From Aedoeadaptatus ivorii (lineage in GTDB: Bacteria; Bacillota; Clostridia; Tissierellales; Peptoniphilaceae), in the NCBI RefSeq assembly GCF_900638585.1, contig NZ_LR134523.1:522001-586000 (forward strand): 64,000 nt of DNA, in the 5' to 3' direction. Under the pieces are notes generated by a model that was not told the DNA's origin, ran no database searches, and worked only from the letters and a program-made list of their open reading frames with translations. The position numbers were made by a program, and so were the translations under genes. This document shows positions 15,416-24,120 of this stretch, piece by piece (position 1 is the stretch's first letter; every line of letters starts with the position of its first letter).

Positions 15416-18292
15416 CTATCGCTTAATGGATTCGAATCGATCGAACAGATCGGTATTTTGTTTCAGTACATCGGAATTTCCCATGGCGACGACGTGGTTT
15501 TGCGCCATAACCTTTTGTATCATGGGACCGTAGCTTTTTAAATCTTGTACGGTCGTGGCGAGGGCCTCTTCTTTTCGCTTCTGAATCTCTTCGGCGGTGG
15601 TGCCGTTCAGATAGCGCTTAAAGTCCAACACGCCGTAGGCGGGAGGCGAAAGATGGGGATCGAAGGCGTTCATAGTGCCGATGATCATATCGTCGAGATC
15701 GCGCTTTTTCATCTCGAGGGTCGCGAGAAATTCCGCCATTTTGTCGTAGACCGCGATGGTCTCGGGCACGCGGGGGTCGCGGTAGGAATAGCAGGCGACT
15801 TCGCCCGCGCGGGTGATGCGCACGCCGGCGCCGTAGGCACCGCCTTTGGCGCGGATTTCGTTGTGCAAAAAGCGGTTACTCAGCACATTGGAAAGCACCG
15901 CGAGCCGGCCGTCGTAGTCGAAACCCGCCGCGTGAATGTCGCCGCCCTTTGCCACATAATTGACTTGGGAGCTGGCGAGAAAGGCTTCGTTTTCGCGGCG
16001 AACGGAAAAGGCGAGCGCCACATTATCGTAGCGGATCTTCGGGAATTTTTCGAGGAAGGGGGCGAGTGCCGTCTTTGCGGCATCCAGGTCCTTTTCCTCG
16101 GCGATCAAATTGATCTTTAGGCGGCTGGTCGTAAAGAGTTTTTCATATACCCCTTTGAGTTTTTGTGTCAAGGCTTTAAAGTCGCCTTTCTTTAGGAGAT
16201 CGGCGAGGAAGAAATAGAGATTGAGCCCGTTTAAGAGATCGTCCACATAGGCGGCCTCGTGAAAATGGGCGCGCACCCGGGCGGAGACGATTTGATGTCC
16301 CGATTGGAGAAGCGATGTGGCGATGTCCGCCTTTACCGACTCCAAGATGGTGCGAATGCGCGCCGCATCGTCGAAGCGGGAGCGCGTCATAATCTCGTGG
16401 AGCACGTCGTAGCAGCGCGTCAGCTGCCGGGGCAGGGCGCCGGTGGAGATAAAGAAATAGGGCGTATAGCCGTCGTCACTTTTTTCTACCGGGGTCTCGA
16501 AGGTGATGCCGCCGCCGGAGAGATAGATTTCGGTATCGAGGGCGGCGGGATCGTAGGCTTCGGTCTCCACTTTTGACAAGAGATCGCTTAGGATCGACGC
16601 GTAATAGAGTTCTTCTTCGTCGAGATGCCGCATATCGAAGGCGAGATTGGTATAGACGATGCCATTGGTCTCTAAGGCATTTTCCGTTCCCGATACGCCG
16701 GCGACTTCGATCGCTTTGCGGGGGATGGGGGTGATATTCGGCTCCACGTCCTCGGGTTCGAGTTTGGGGATGCTCGCCTTATCCTCGGGGGAATCGGGCG
16801 TCTGTTGGTAGAGAATGAGCGCTTCGGCTTCGGCGCGAATCCGCTCTTTTTCCGCTTCGGGAAGGACGCTGAGCGCTTCGCGTTCTCTTTCTCTTTGGGC
16901 GGCATCGAGGCGCTTTTGCTTGCCCGCTTCGGGATCGATCCGCATGGCGATCTGTTGCGGGGCGTTTAAGAAGTATTCGCGAATTTTTTCGGAGAAATAA
17001 TCGCTTCCGATTTTCAGACGAAGGGCATTGAGTTTCGGCAGCAGTTCGATTCCGTCCAAGGGATTTTTGTCGTAGAGCCAGGTATTCAGCGCGCCGATAT
17101 AGCTCAACAGATCCGCATGGGCGCCGCCGCCGCGACGAACCGAAAATTCGAATTTGGCGAGGGTTGCCCGCAGTATGTCCTCGTCGAAGCCGTTTTCGGC
17201 GAGATCTTCGAGGGTATTTGTCACGATCTCTTTAAAGCGTTCGTACTGCTCTTTTTCCGCGTGGTAGGCGACGATCGTAAAGTCCCAAGTATTGCCCGCG
17301 GAAAGCTCGGTATAGATGTCTTCGCCGATTTCCGCCTCGCGAAGCTTTCTCTTGAGTATGCCGTTTTCCGATTCCACCAAGAGCTCCTGAAAGAAGCTGC
17401 GCAACAGTAGGTCTTCGGCATCGGGATTTTCCTTTGCCGTATAGGCCATGGCGAAATACGATTTTCCGTGGCCGTCTTCGCCTTCTTCCAGGTCGTAGGT
17501 GTCGAAAAATTCCTGCGGTTCGGAATAAAAGTCGTGGCCCACGATTTCGGAGGCGGGATCGCGGCGGTTAAACTGCGAAAGATATTCGCGGTCCAAATAG
17601 TCCAACCGCTCCGCAAAGTCCATATCGCCGGCGAGGAGGATATAACTATTGGACGGGTGGTAAAAGCGCTCGTGGAAGGCGAGGAAATCTTCATAGCGCA
17701 GTTCGGGGATATGTTCGGGATTGCCGCCGGAATCGTGAGAATAGGTGCCGGCGGGGTGGAGGCGTTCCCGTACGATGTCCGATACCTGATTGGACGGGTC
17801 GGAGTAGACGCCCTTCATTTCGTTATAGACCACGCCGTTTTTAATCAGCCGGTCGTCTTGGATCTCAGCGTGCCAGCCCTCTTGGTAGAATATATTTTTG
17901 TTTTCTTTCATCGAGGGATAAAAGACCGCATCCAAATAGAGGTCCATCAGTTGCCGAAAGTCCTTGTCGTTTCGGGAGCTGATGGGATAGATCGTCTTAT
18001 CCGGATAGGTCATGGCGTTTAAGAAGGTCTGCAGACTGGAGCCGACCATATCCATAAAGGGTTCCTTGGTCTTGTATTTGCGCGAGCCCGACAGGGTGGA
18101 ATGTTCCACGATATGGGCGACGCCGGTCGAGTCCTCCGGCGGCGTGCGAAAGCCGATCGAAAATGTCTTGTTGTGGTTTTTATTGTCGATTAAGAGGAGG
18201 CGTGCTCCCGTTTTTTTGTGCTCTAAAAGGGAGACTTCCCCGTGTAGTTCGGGAATCTCCCGCTTGTCGATTTCGATATAGTTTTCGTTCAT
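15416..18292 (-). CDS. Zinc metallopeptidase, M16C family (presequence protease/insulinase-like)
   Basis: The 958-aa protein has the inverted zinc motif HIVEH near residue 80 (GVAHIVEHSTLSGSRKY) and the downstream catalytic glutamate region NGVVYNEMKGVYSDP, then the M16C-associated central domain and a second, inactive M16-like half. Members of this group degrade short peptides inside the cell; bacterial substrates are largely unknown. A region of about 30 charged residues near 475-505 (Arg/Glu-rich) forms the linker between halves. No signal peptide, so cytoplasmic. ATG at 18292 with AGGAGTG. It is a single-gene unit converging on acr3. Confidence 0.93.
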   Translation of the reverse strand: MNENYIEIDKREIPELHGEVSLLEHKKTGARLLLIDNKNHNKTFSIGFRTPPEDSTGVAHIVEHSTLSGSRKYKTKEPFMDMVGSSLQTFLNAMTYPDKTIYPISSRNDKDFRQLMDLYLDAVFYPSMKENKNIFYQEGWHAEIQDDRLIKNGVVYNEMKGVYSDPSNQVSDIVRERLHPAGTYSHDSGGNPEHIPELRYEDFLAFHERFYHPSNSYILLAGDMDFAERLDYLDREYLSQFNRRDPASEIVGHDFYSEPQEFFDTYDLEEGEDGHGKSYFAMAYTAKENPDAEDLLLRSFFQELLVESENGILKRKLREAEIGEDIYTELSAGNTWDFTIVAYHAEKEQYERFKEIVTNTLEDLAENGFDEDILRATLAKFEFSVRRGGGAHADLLSYIGALNTWLYDKNPLDGIELLPKLNALRLKIGSDYFSEKIREYFLNAPQQIAMRIDPEAGKQKRLDAAQREREREALSVLPEAEKERIRAEAEALILYQQTPDSPEDKASIPKLEPEDVEPNITPIPRKAIEVAGVSGTENALETNGIVYTNLAFDMRHLDEEELYYASILSDLLSKVETEAYDPAALDTEIYLSGGGITFETPVEKSDDGYTPYFFISTGALPRQLTRCYDVLHEIMTRSRFDDAARIRTILESVKADIATSLLQSGHQIVSARVRAHFHEAAYVDDLLNGLNLYFFLADLLKKGDFKALTQKLKGVYEKLFTTSRLKINLIAEEKDLDAAKTALAPFLEKFPKIRYDNVALAFSVRRENEAFLASSQVNYVAKGGDIHAAGFDYDGRLAVLSNVLSNRFLHNEIRAKGGAYGAGVRITRAGEVACYSYRDPRVPETIAVYDKMAEFLATLEMKKRDLDDMIIGTMNAFDPHLSPPAYGVLDFKRYLNGTTAEEIQKRKEEALATTVQDLKSYGPMIQKVMAQNHVVAMGNSDVLKQNTDLFDRFESIKR

Positions 18293-18355
18293 AGATTCAC
18301 TCCTATTCTGATGGTATATACCCGAAAGGGTAAGGGAATATCAAATTCCGGGCAA

Positions 18356-18384
18356 GGAACGGCAAATGCGTTCCCATCTTTTTT
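18356..18384 (+). terminator. Terminator-like hairpin in the divergent intergenic region
   Basis: GGAACG GCAAATG CGTTCC followed after CAT by CTTTTTT. It precedes the promoter of the next gene and no plus-strand gene ends here, so its use is unclear. Confidence 0.35.
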
Positions 18385-18400
18385 GCGCGGCCTGAAACTG

Positions 18401-18409
18401 TGCTATAAT
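18401..18409 (+). promoter_or_regulatory. Extended -10 promoter for the SAF-domain oxidoreductase
   Basis: TGcTATAAT (hexamer 18404-18409), 25 bases before the start codon; no clear -35. Confidence 0.6.
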
Positions 18410-18433
18410 TCTAGAGAATGAATGGAGGAAACT

Positions 18434-19723
18434 ATGAAAATCAAAGATGATTTGGAGCAACAGGGACCGATTCGCGTCGCCGTCGTCGGGGCGGGACTGA
18501 TGGGAACGGGCCTGGTCGCCCAATTGTTAAAGATAAAGGGCATGGAGCCCGTGCTGTGGGCGTCGAGAAACGCCGACGGACTGCAGCAAAAACTCGAGGA
18601 CCTCGGGCTCGCCTACGATGCATTTGTAGACGCCAAGACGATCGATGCGGCGAAGGCCGCCCGCAGCCGGGGCGAAATCGCCCTTACCACCGAAAACCGA
18701 CTTGCCTGGGAGTGGGCGGCGGTGGACGTGATCGTCGACTGCACAGGCAATACCGAGGCGGGGGCGGAAATCAACGAATACGGCCTGGAGAACGGAAAGC
18801 ATATCGTCTCTTTGAATGTGGAATGCGACGTTCTGCTCGGACCCTACTTTTTGAAGAAGGCCCGGGAAAAGGGACTCTGCTACACCGGCACCGCCGGGGA
18901 CGAGCCGGGTTCGATAATGGAACTCTATGAATTTGCCGACTTCCTCGGATTCGATATCGTCTGCGCCGGCAAGGGAAAGAACAATCCCCTCCGCACCGAC
19001 GCCACGCCCGAGGAGTTGGCGGAGGAGGCGGCGAAAAAGGGGATCAGCCCGCGTATGCTCACCTCTTTTGTCGACGGCACCAACACCATGATCGAGCTCA
19101 ATGCCGTATCCAATGCCACGGGTCTGGTGCCCGACGTCTTCGGCTGCCACGGCATCGAAGCGGATATCCACGGGCTAAAGCGCGAGGCGCGGCAAAAAGA
19201 AGACGGCGGCCGCTTTTCGAAAAAGGGCGTGGTGGAATTCGTCCACGGCATTGCCCCCGGGGTGTTCGTCGCCGTAAAGACCGACGACGAAGTGATTCGC
19301 CGGGAGATGCCCTATCTTTCGATGGGAGAGGGCCCCAGCTATATCCTCTACCGGCCCTACCACCTCACCAATATCGAGACGCCCATGACCATCGCCAAGG
19401 CGGTGTTGTATCAGGAGCCGACCATCGCGCCGACAAAAGGCTATATCGCCCATACGGTCGCCATCGCCAAGCGCGCCATAAAAAAGGGAGAGACCCTCGG
19501 CGGCATCGGCTCCGATGCGGTCTACGGCAAGATCACCGAGGCGGCGCATTGTTACGGCGAGGGGCTTGTGCCCGTGGGATTGATCACAGAAGGCGCCGTC
19601 GCCAAGCGGGATATCGCCGCGGGGCATCTGTTGACCTTTGCAGACGTCGTCTTAGACGAGGAAACGAAGCTCGTCGAGATGTTTCGGTGCGAGCACGAGG
19701 ATTTCTATTCTTTACCGAACTAA
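18434..19723 (+). CDS. Homoserine-dehydrogenase-like NAD(P)-dependent oxidoreductase with C-terminal SAF domain
   Basis: The 429-aa protein has an N-terminal Rossmann fold (IRVAVVGAGLMGTGLVAQL, GxGxxG), a DCTGNTEAG segment, a central alpha/beta catalytic-like part (GTAGDEPGSIMELYEFADFLGF, GKGKNNPL) and a C-terminal SAF-like region from about residue 340 (AIKKGETLGGIGSDAVYG, GAVAKRDIAAGHLLTFADV). This architecture is that of a group annotated as predicted homoserine dehydrogenases, whose true substrate is mostly unknown; I do not assign one. A thrC-thrB operon without hom lies 17 kb away, so a homoserine role is possible but unproven. SD GGAGG; own promoter. Confidence 0.8.
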   Translation: MKIKDDLEQQGPIRVAVVGAGLMGTGLVAQLLKIKGMEPVLWASRNADGLQQKLEDLGLAYDAFVDAKTIDAAKAARSRGEIALTTENRLAWEWAAVDVIVDCTGNTEAGAEINEYGLENGKHIVSLNVECDVLLGPYFLKKAREKGLCYTGTAGDEPGSIMELYEFADFLGFDIVCAGKGKNNPLRTDATPEELAEEAAKKGISPRMLTSFVDGTNTMIELNAVSNATGLVPDVFGCHGIEADIHGLKREARQKEDGGRFSKKGVVEFVHGIAPGVFVAVKTDDEVIRREMPYLSMGEGPSYILYRPYHLTNIETPMTIAKAVLYQEPTIAPTKGYIAHTVAIAKRAIKKGETLGGIGSDAVYGKITEAAHCYGEGLVPVGLITEGAVAKRDIAAGHLLTFADVVLDEETKLVEMFRCEHEDFYSLPN

Positions 19724-19730
19724 ACAAAAG

Positions 19731-19739
19731 TGTTATAAT
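19731..19739 (+). promoter_or_regulatory. Extended -10 promoter for the Rrf2 regulator and perhaps ileS
   Basis: TGtTATAAT (hexamer 19734-19739) directly after the previous stop codon. Confidence 0.6.
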
Positions 19740-19771
19740 TGATACTCAACCGGAGTAGAAGGAGGGCCAAA

Positions 19772-20203
19772 GTGAGACTGACGCAGGAAATAGACTATGC
19801 ATTTCGAATTATCGCCCATTTGGCAAGCAACGAGGGCAAAGTAATCGGCGCTCCCAAGATCGCCCGCGCTATGGACGTACCCGAACGGTTTACCCTGCGT
19901 ATCTTAAGAAAGCTGAACTTGGCGGGTCTGACCCGTTCCAAGAGGGGCGCAAACGGCGGCTATATCTTAAACAAGCCCGCCGCATCCATTACCCTCTACG
20001 ACATCATCCTCGCCGTAGACGGCCCCATCGAACTCAATCGATGTTTGCACGCCGACGATCCGCAGTGCAATCGCTACGAAGGCAAGGCCATTCAGGGTTG
20101 CAAGTTCCATCGCACCCTTTACGGCATACAGGAAGAAGTCATTCAGCAATTTCAAAACGTGCCAATTACAAATTTTATCGAAACCGTAGAAGCCGAAGAT
20201 TGA
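19772..20203 (+). CDS. Rrf2 family transcriptional regulator with three cysteines
   Basis: The start is GTG 19772 with AAGGAGG, giving the family N-terminus MRLTQEIDYAFRIIAHLA; the longer frame has no SD. The 143-aa protein has the winged-helix DNA-binding part (IARAMDVPERFTLRILRKLN, SKRGANGGYIL) and a C-terminal region with Cys at 91, 99 and 110, the place where IscR and NsrR hold an Fe-S cluster. The cluster and its signal (iron-sulfur status, NO, redox) are inferred. Its target is unknown; the ileS T-box begins within its last codons. Confidence 0.88.
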   Translation: MRLTQEIDYAFRIIAHLASNEGKVIGAPKIARAMDVPERFTLRILRKLNLAGLTRSKRGANGGYILNKPAASITLYDIILAVDGPIELNRCLHADDPQCNRYEGKAIQGCKFHRTLYGIQEEVIQQFQNVPITNFIETVEAED

Positions 20204-20384
20204 ATCTCCCTGTCCACAGAGAGGCGCAGTGGCTGAAAAGCGCCGTCATAGATTTGATCGCATCACCTTCTTCAGAGCCTCCGGGCCGTCTTACCGCGTT
20301 AAGGTATCGAGTGATAGTAACCTATAAGTAGGGTGGTACCGCGTATAATTGCGTCCCTTCGTCTTTTGACGAAGGGACGTTTTT
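20189..20384 (+). promoter_or_regulatory. T-box leader controlling ileS (tRNA-Ile sensing)
   Basis: The T-box AGGGTGGTACCGCG lies at 20330-20343, followed by a terminator (12-bp stem 20352-20379, TTTT loop, T-run). Upstream I can fold stem I: base GAAG (20189-20192) with CTTC (20267-20270), nine pairs between 20198-20206 and 20251-20259, AG-rich bulge, and a GGCGC/GCGCC distal helix with the loop AGTGGCTGAAAA. That leaves a specifier loop with ATC (20262-20264) followed by A, an isoleucine codon, fitting the downstream gene. Uncharged tRNA-Ile should favour read-through. Confidence 0.88.
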
Positions 20385-20413
20385 ATAAATTAAAAACAAC
20401 AAAGGAGTGTATT

Positions 20414-23400
20414 ATGGCAAAGTTTCAGACCTTATCGACCGATCCCGCCGATGTACGGGAACGTCGAATCGTGGACTACTGGCAAGAGATCGACCTGTTA
20501 AAGCGTTCGGTCGAGGCCCGAGAAGACAGCGAAGACTTTATCTTTTACGAAGGCCCGCCGACGGCAAACGGCAAGCCGGGCATTCACCACGTAATTTCCA
20601 GAACCTTAAAGGATTTGACCTGTCGCTATAAGACGATGCAGGGCTATAAGGTAAAGCGCAAAGCGGGGTGGGATACCCACGGGCTGCCGGTGGAAATCGA
20701 AGTGGAAAAGAAGCTGGGCCTAAAGAATAAGCAGGATATCGAGAAATACGGCATCGAAAAATTCAACCAAAAATGCCGCGAATCCGTCTTCGAATACGAA
20801 GATCTGTGGCGCAAGATGACCGCGCGCATGGGTTATTTGATCGACCTCGACGAAGCCTATATCACCCTGAACAACGACTATATCGAATCGGTCTGGTACA
20901 TCCTCAATAAGATGTTTCAGGACGGTTTGATCTACGAAGGCCATAAGATTCTGCCCTATTGTCCCCGCTGCGGCACGGGCCTCGCTTCCCACGAAGTGGC
21001 GCAGGGCTACCAAGAAGACAAGACGCCGACGATTACCGTCAAGTTCAAGGCGAAGGACGAAGACGCCTATTATTTGGCCTGGACCACGACCCCGTGGACC
21101 GTCCCTTCGAACGTGGCGCTTGCGGTGCATCCCGACGTGGAATACGCCAAGGTACGATACGCCGACGGCAATGTGTATTATCTCGCTTCGGCGCGGATCG
21201 ACGATGTGCTCAAAGACGAATACGAGATTCTCGAGACGATGCCGGGAAGCGCATTGGAGTACCGGGAATACGAGCAGTTGATCGATCAGGTCTCCATTGA
21301 AGGCAAGGCCTTTATGGTGGTCTGTGCGGACTATGTCACCACCGACAACGGAACCGGGATCGTGCATACCGCGCCGGCTTTCGGGGAAGACGACTACCAG
21401 ACCGGCCACCGCTATGGCTTAGGATTCGTACGGCCCGTGGACGAAGAGGGGAACTTTACCGAGACCCTGTGGAAGGGCCGCTTTGTACACGACGTCAACG
21501 AAGAGATCATCGACTTTTTGAAAAAAGAAGACAAGGTCTTCTCCAAAGAGACCATCGTCCACAACTATCCCCACTGCTGGAGATGCAAGACGCCGCTGAT
21601 CTACTACGCCCATCCGTCTTGGTATATCGCGGTGACCAAATACAAAGAAAAATTGGTCGAAAACAACGCCGGCGTCGACTGGTATCCGGATTTCGTCGGC
21701 GAAAAGCGATTCGGCAATTGGCTCGAAAACCTAAACGACTGGGCGATCTCCCGCTCTCGCTATTGGGGCACGCCCTTTCCCGTATGGCGCTGTCCGGACT
21801 GTGGCAAGATCGATTCGGTGGGCAGCCGCAAGGAATTGGCGGAGCGCGCCATCGAAGACATCGACGAAAACATCGAACTGCACCGCCCGTATGTGGACGA
21901 CGTGCATCTGCAATGCGACTGTGGCGGCGAAATGGTGCGGGAAAAAGACGTCATCGACTGCTGGTTCGATTCCGGCTCCATGCCCTTTGCCCAATGGCAT
22001 TACCCCTTTGAACACGCCGACGATTTCGACGAATTGTTCCCGGCGGCATTTATCAACGAGGGGATCGACCAGACGCGCGGCTGGTTCTATTCGCTGCTCG
22101 CCATCTCGACCTATATGACCGGACAATCTCCCTACAAGAGCGTCTTGGTCAACGACCTGATCCTCGACAAAGAGGGCAAAAAGATGAGCAAGAGCCGGGG
22201 CAATACCGTCTCTCCCGAAGCGCTCTTTAAGGAATACGGCGCCGATGCCGTGCGCTGGTACCTGATGTATGTCTCTCCGCCGTGGACGCCGACGAAATTC
22301 GACGAAGACGGCCTGCGCGAGGTAAAGGGCAAGTTCTTCCGCTCTCTGCGCAATCTGCACAATTTCTTTACCCTCTATGCCAACTTAAACGGCGTAGACC
22401 CTCGAGAAGAGATGGAAGTCGAATACGAAGAGATCGACCGCTGGGTTCTCTCCAAGTACAACAGCCTCCTGCAAAATGTAATCGAAAATATGGAAGCCCA
22501 CGAGATCACCAAAGTCGTGCGGGAAATCCAAGATTTCGTCGCAGAAGACCTGTCCAACTGGTATATCCGCAGAAACAGAAGGCGTTTCTGGGACGAGGCG
22601 GACAGTCCCTCGAGAAATGCCGTCTTTAAGACCACTTACGACGTCCTCTTGGGCGTCTGCAAGATGATCTCTCCCATCGCCCCCTTTGTCGCCGAGGAAT
22701 TCTACGAAACCCTCGTCGGCGGCGAGAGCATCCACTTGGAGCGCTATCCCGCCGTGGACGAGGAGGCCATCGATGTGCAGCTCGAGAAAAAGATGGACAT
22801 CGTGCGCACCCTGGTCACTTTGGGCCGCGCCGGCCGGGAAAATGCCAAGATCAAGGTGCGTCAGCCCTTGTCGCAGGTCTTGATCGACGGCGACTTAGAA
22901 GACCTCGTCGGCGACCTCACCGGACTGATCAAAGAAGAACTGAATGTCAAAGACGTCGTGTTCAAACAAGATCTTTCCGAATATATGCATTACAATTTGA
23001 AGCCCAACTTTAAGACCGTAGGCAAAAAATTCGGCTCGAAGATCCGCGACTTCAAAAAAGAACTCGCTACACGGGATGCCAAGGCGTTGTATGCCGAACT
23101 CAAGGAAAAGGGATCGGTCACCATGACCTTAGAAGGCGAAGAGACCGAAGTGCTCTTGGAAGACGTCTTGGTGGATATCACCGCGAAAGAGGGCTTTGAC
23201 GTCAGCATGGAGGACAATCTCTTCGTCATTCTCGATACGGAACTCACCGAGTCCTTGGTGGCGGAAGGCTATGTCCGCGAATTTATCTCCAAGGTACAAA
23301 AGCAGAGAAAATCCAACGACTACGAAGTCACCGACCGCATCCGCATCCGCTACAACTGCTCCGACAAGGTGGCGGAGGCGCTGGAAAATGTCAAGGACGA

Positions 23401-23509
23401 CATTATGGATGAGACTCTCGCCGAAACCATGGACAGAGCCGAACTCATTTGCGACGCCACGGAACTCAACGACGAAATGATTCAATTCGACCTCACCAAA
23501 GCGGAGTGA
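20414..23509 (+). CDS. ileS: Isoleucyl-tRNA synthetase, type 2 (IleRS2) with swapped HIGH signature
   Basis: Charges tRNA-Ile. The 1031-aa protein starts at ATG 20414 (SD AAAGGAG); the longer frame begins in the T-box and is rejected. Class I motifs are a HIGH counterpart reading GIHH at residues 56-59 (NGKPGIHHVISRTLKD) and KMSKS at 590-594. The CP1 editing domain (AWTTTPWTVPSN) and anticodon-binding domain are present, and the C-terminal part resembles the eukaryote-like IleRS2 branch. IleRS2 enzymes are known for tolerance to mupirocin; for this one resistance is inference. It is controlled by the T-box just upstream. Confidence 0.95.
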   Translation: MAKFQTLSTDPADVRERRIVDYWQEIDLLKRSVEAREDSEDFIFYEGPPTANGKPGIHHVISRTLKDLTCRYKTMQGYKVKRKAGWDTHGLPVEIEVEKKLGLKNKQDIEKYGIEKFNQKCRESVFEYEDLWRKMTARMGYLIDLDEAYITLNNDYIESVWYILNKMFQDGLIYEGHKILPYCPRCGTGLASHEVAQGYQEDKTPTITVKFKAKDEDAYYLAWTTTPWTVPSNVALAVHPDVEYAKVRYADGNVYYLASARIDDVLKDEYEILETMPGSALEYREYEQLIDQVSIEGKAFMVVCADYVTTDNGTGIVHTAPAFGEDDYQTGHRYGLGFVRPVDEEGNFTETLWKGRFVHDVNEEIIDFLKKEDKVFSKETIVHNYPHCWRCKTPLIYYAHPSWYIAVTKYKEKLVENNAGVDWYPDFVGEKRFGNWLENLNDWAISRSRYWGTPFPVWRCPDCGKIDSVGSRKELAERAIEDIDENIELHRPYVDDVHLQCDCGGEMVREKDVIDCWFDSGSMPFAQWHYPFEHADDFDELFPAAFINEGIDQTRGWFYSLLAISTYMTGQSPYKSVLVNDLILDKEGKKMSKSRGNTVSPEALFKEYGADAVRWYLMYVSPPWTPTKFDEDGLREVKGKFFRSLRNLHNFFTLYANLNGVDPREEMEVEYEEIDRWVLSKYNSLLQNVIENMEAHEITKVVREIQDFVAEDLSNWYIRRNRRRFWDEADSPSRNAVFKTTYDVLLGVCKMISPIAPFVAEEFYETLVGGESIHLERYPAVDEEAIDVQLEKKMDIVRTLVTLGRAGRENAKIKVRQPLSQVLIDGDLEDLVGDLTGLIKEELNVKDVVFKQDLSEYMHYNLKPNFKTVGKKFGSKIRDFKKELATRDAKALYAELKEKGSVTMTLEGEETEVLLEDVLVDITAKEGFDVSMEDNLFVILDTELTESLVAEGYVREFISKVQKQRKSNDYEVTDRIRIRYNCSDKVAEALENVKDDIMDETLAETMDRAELICDATELNDEMIQFDLTKAE

Positions 23510-24111
23510 TCGAGCTGTATATTCTCCGCCACGGCCAGACGGAGTGGAATCGGGAAGATCGCATCCAGGGCCGACAGGACTCGCCCTTAACCGAGGCGGG
23601 GATAGAGGAAATCGAAAAAATGGCGAAAACCCTCGCCCATCTGCCGTTTCGATCCTGTTACTGTTCCGACCTGGGGCGGGCAAAAAAGACCGCCGAGATC
23701 TTGCGTAACGACAGAAAATTTCCCATAATAGAGGTAGAAGCGCTACGGGAACTCCCGCTGGGTCCCTGGGAGGGGAAGCTCTTTTCAGAGATCCAAGACG
23801 ACCCGATGTGCAAGATCTACTTCGAATCGCCGGAGGCTTTCGGTTTTTCGGGGACGGAAAACTTTCACGATCTGTACCGAAAGATCGAATCCTTTCTTCG
23901 GCACATCGAGACCGAAGAGACGGGCCCGATCCTCGTCGTGGCACACGGCGTCAGCATTCGGGCGATGCTCAACTGCATGGAAGGCGTTTCGATCGAAAAC
24001 TTTTGGCACCGGCCCATCCCCGAAAGCGCCGGACTCTCTGTGGCGCGCTACGACGAGAAGCGATGGGAAGTGCTGCAAACCGCCGACAAAAAAGACGGAG
24101 TATCATATTGA
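23506..24111 (+). CDS. Histidine phosphatase family protein (phosphoglycerate mutase-like)
   Basis: 201 aa from GTG 23506, overlapping the ileS stop by four bases (GTGA). The catalytic LYILRHGQTEWN near residue 5 (RHG), the second-half histidine VVAHGVSI and an acidic ELPLGPWEG segment mark the branch-1 histidine phosphatase fold. The start choice excludes the longer frame inside ileS. Members include cofactor-dependent mutases and many phosphatases of differing substrate; this small form is more likely a phosphatase. Coupled to ileS, with no obvious functional tie. Confidence 0.88.
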   Translation: MIELYILRHGQTEWNREDRIQGRQDSPLTEAGIEEIEKMAKTLAHLPFRSCYCSDLGRAKKTAEILRNDRKFPIIEVEALRELPLGPWEGKLFSEIQDDPMCKIYFESPEAFGFSGTENFHDLYRKIESFLRHIETEETGPILVVAHGVSIRAMLNCMEGVSIENFWHRPIPESAGLSVARYDEKRWEVLQTADKKDGVSY

Positions 24112-24120
24112 GGTGATCCC

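Noticed and set aside
20257-20259. An earlier ATC in the T-box leader as specifier codon
   Set aside because: It falls inside the nine-pair helix with 20198-20206; the ATC at 20262-20264 sits in the loop and is followed by A as usual.
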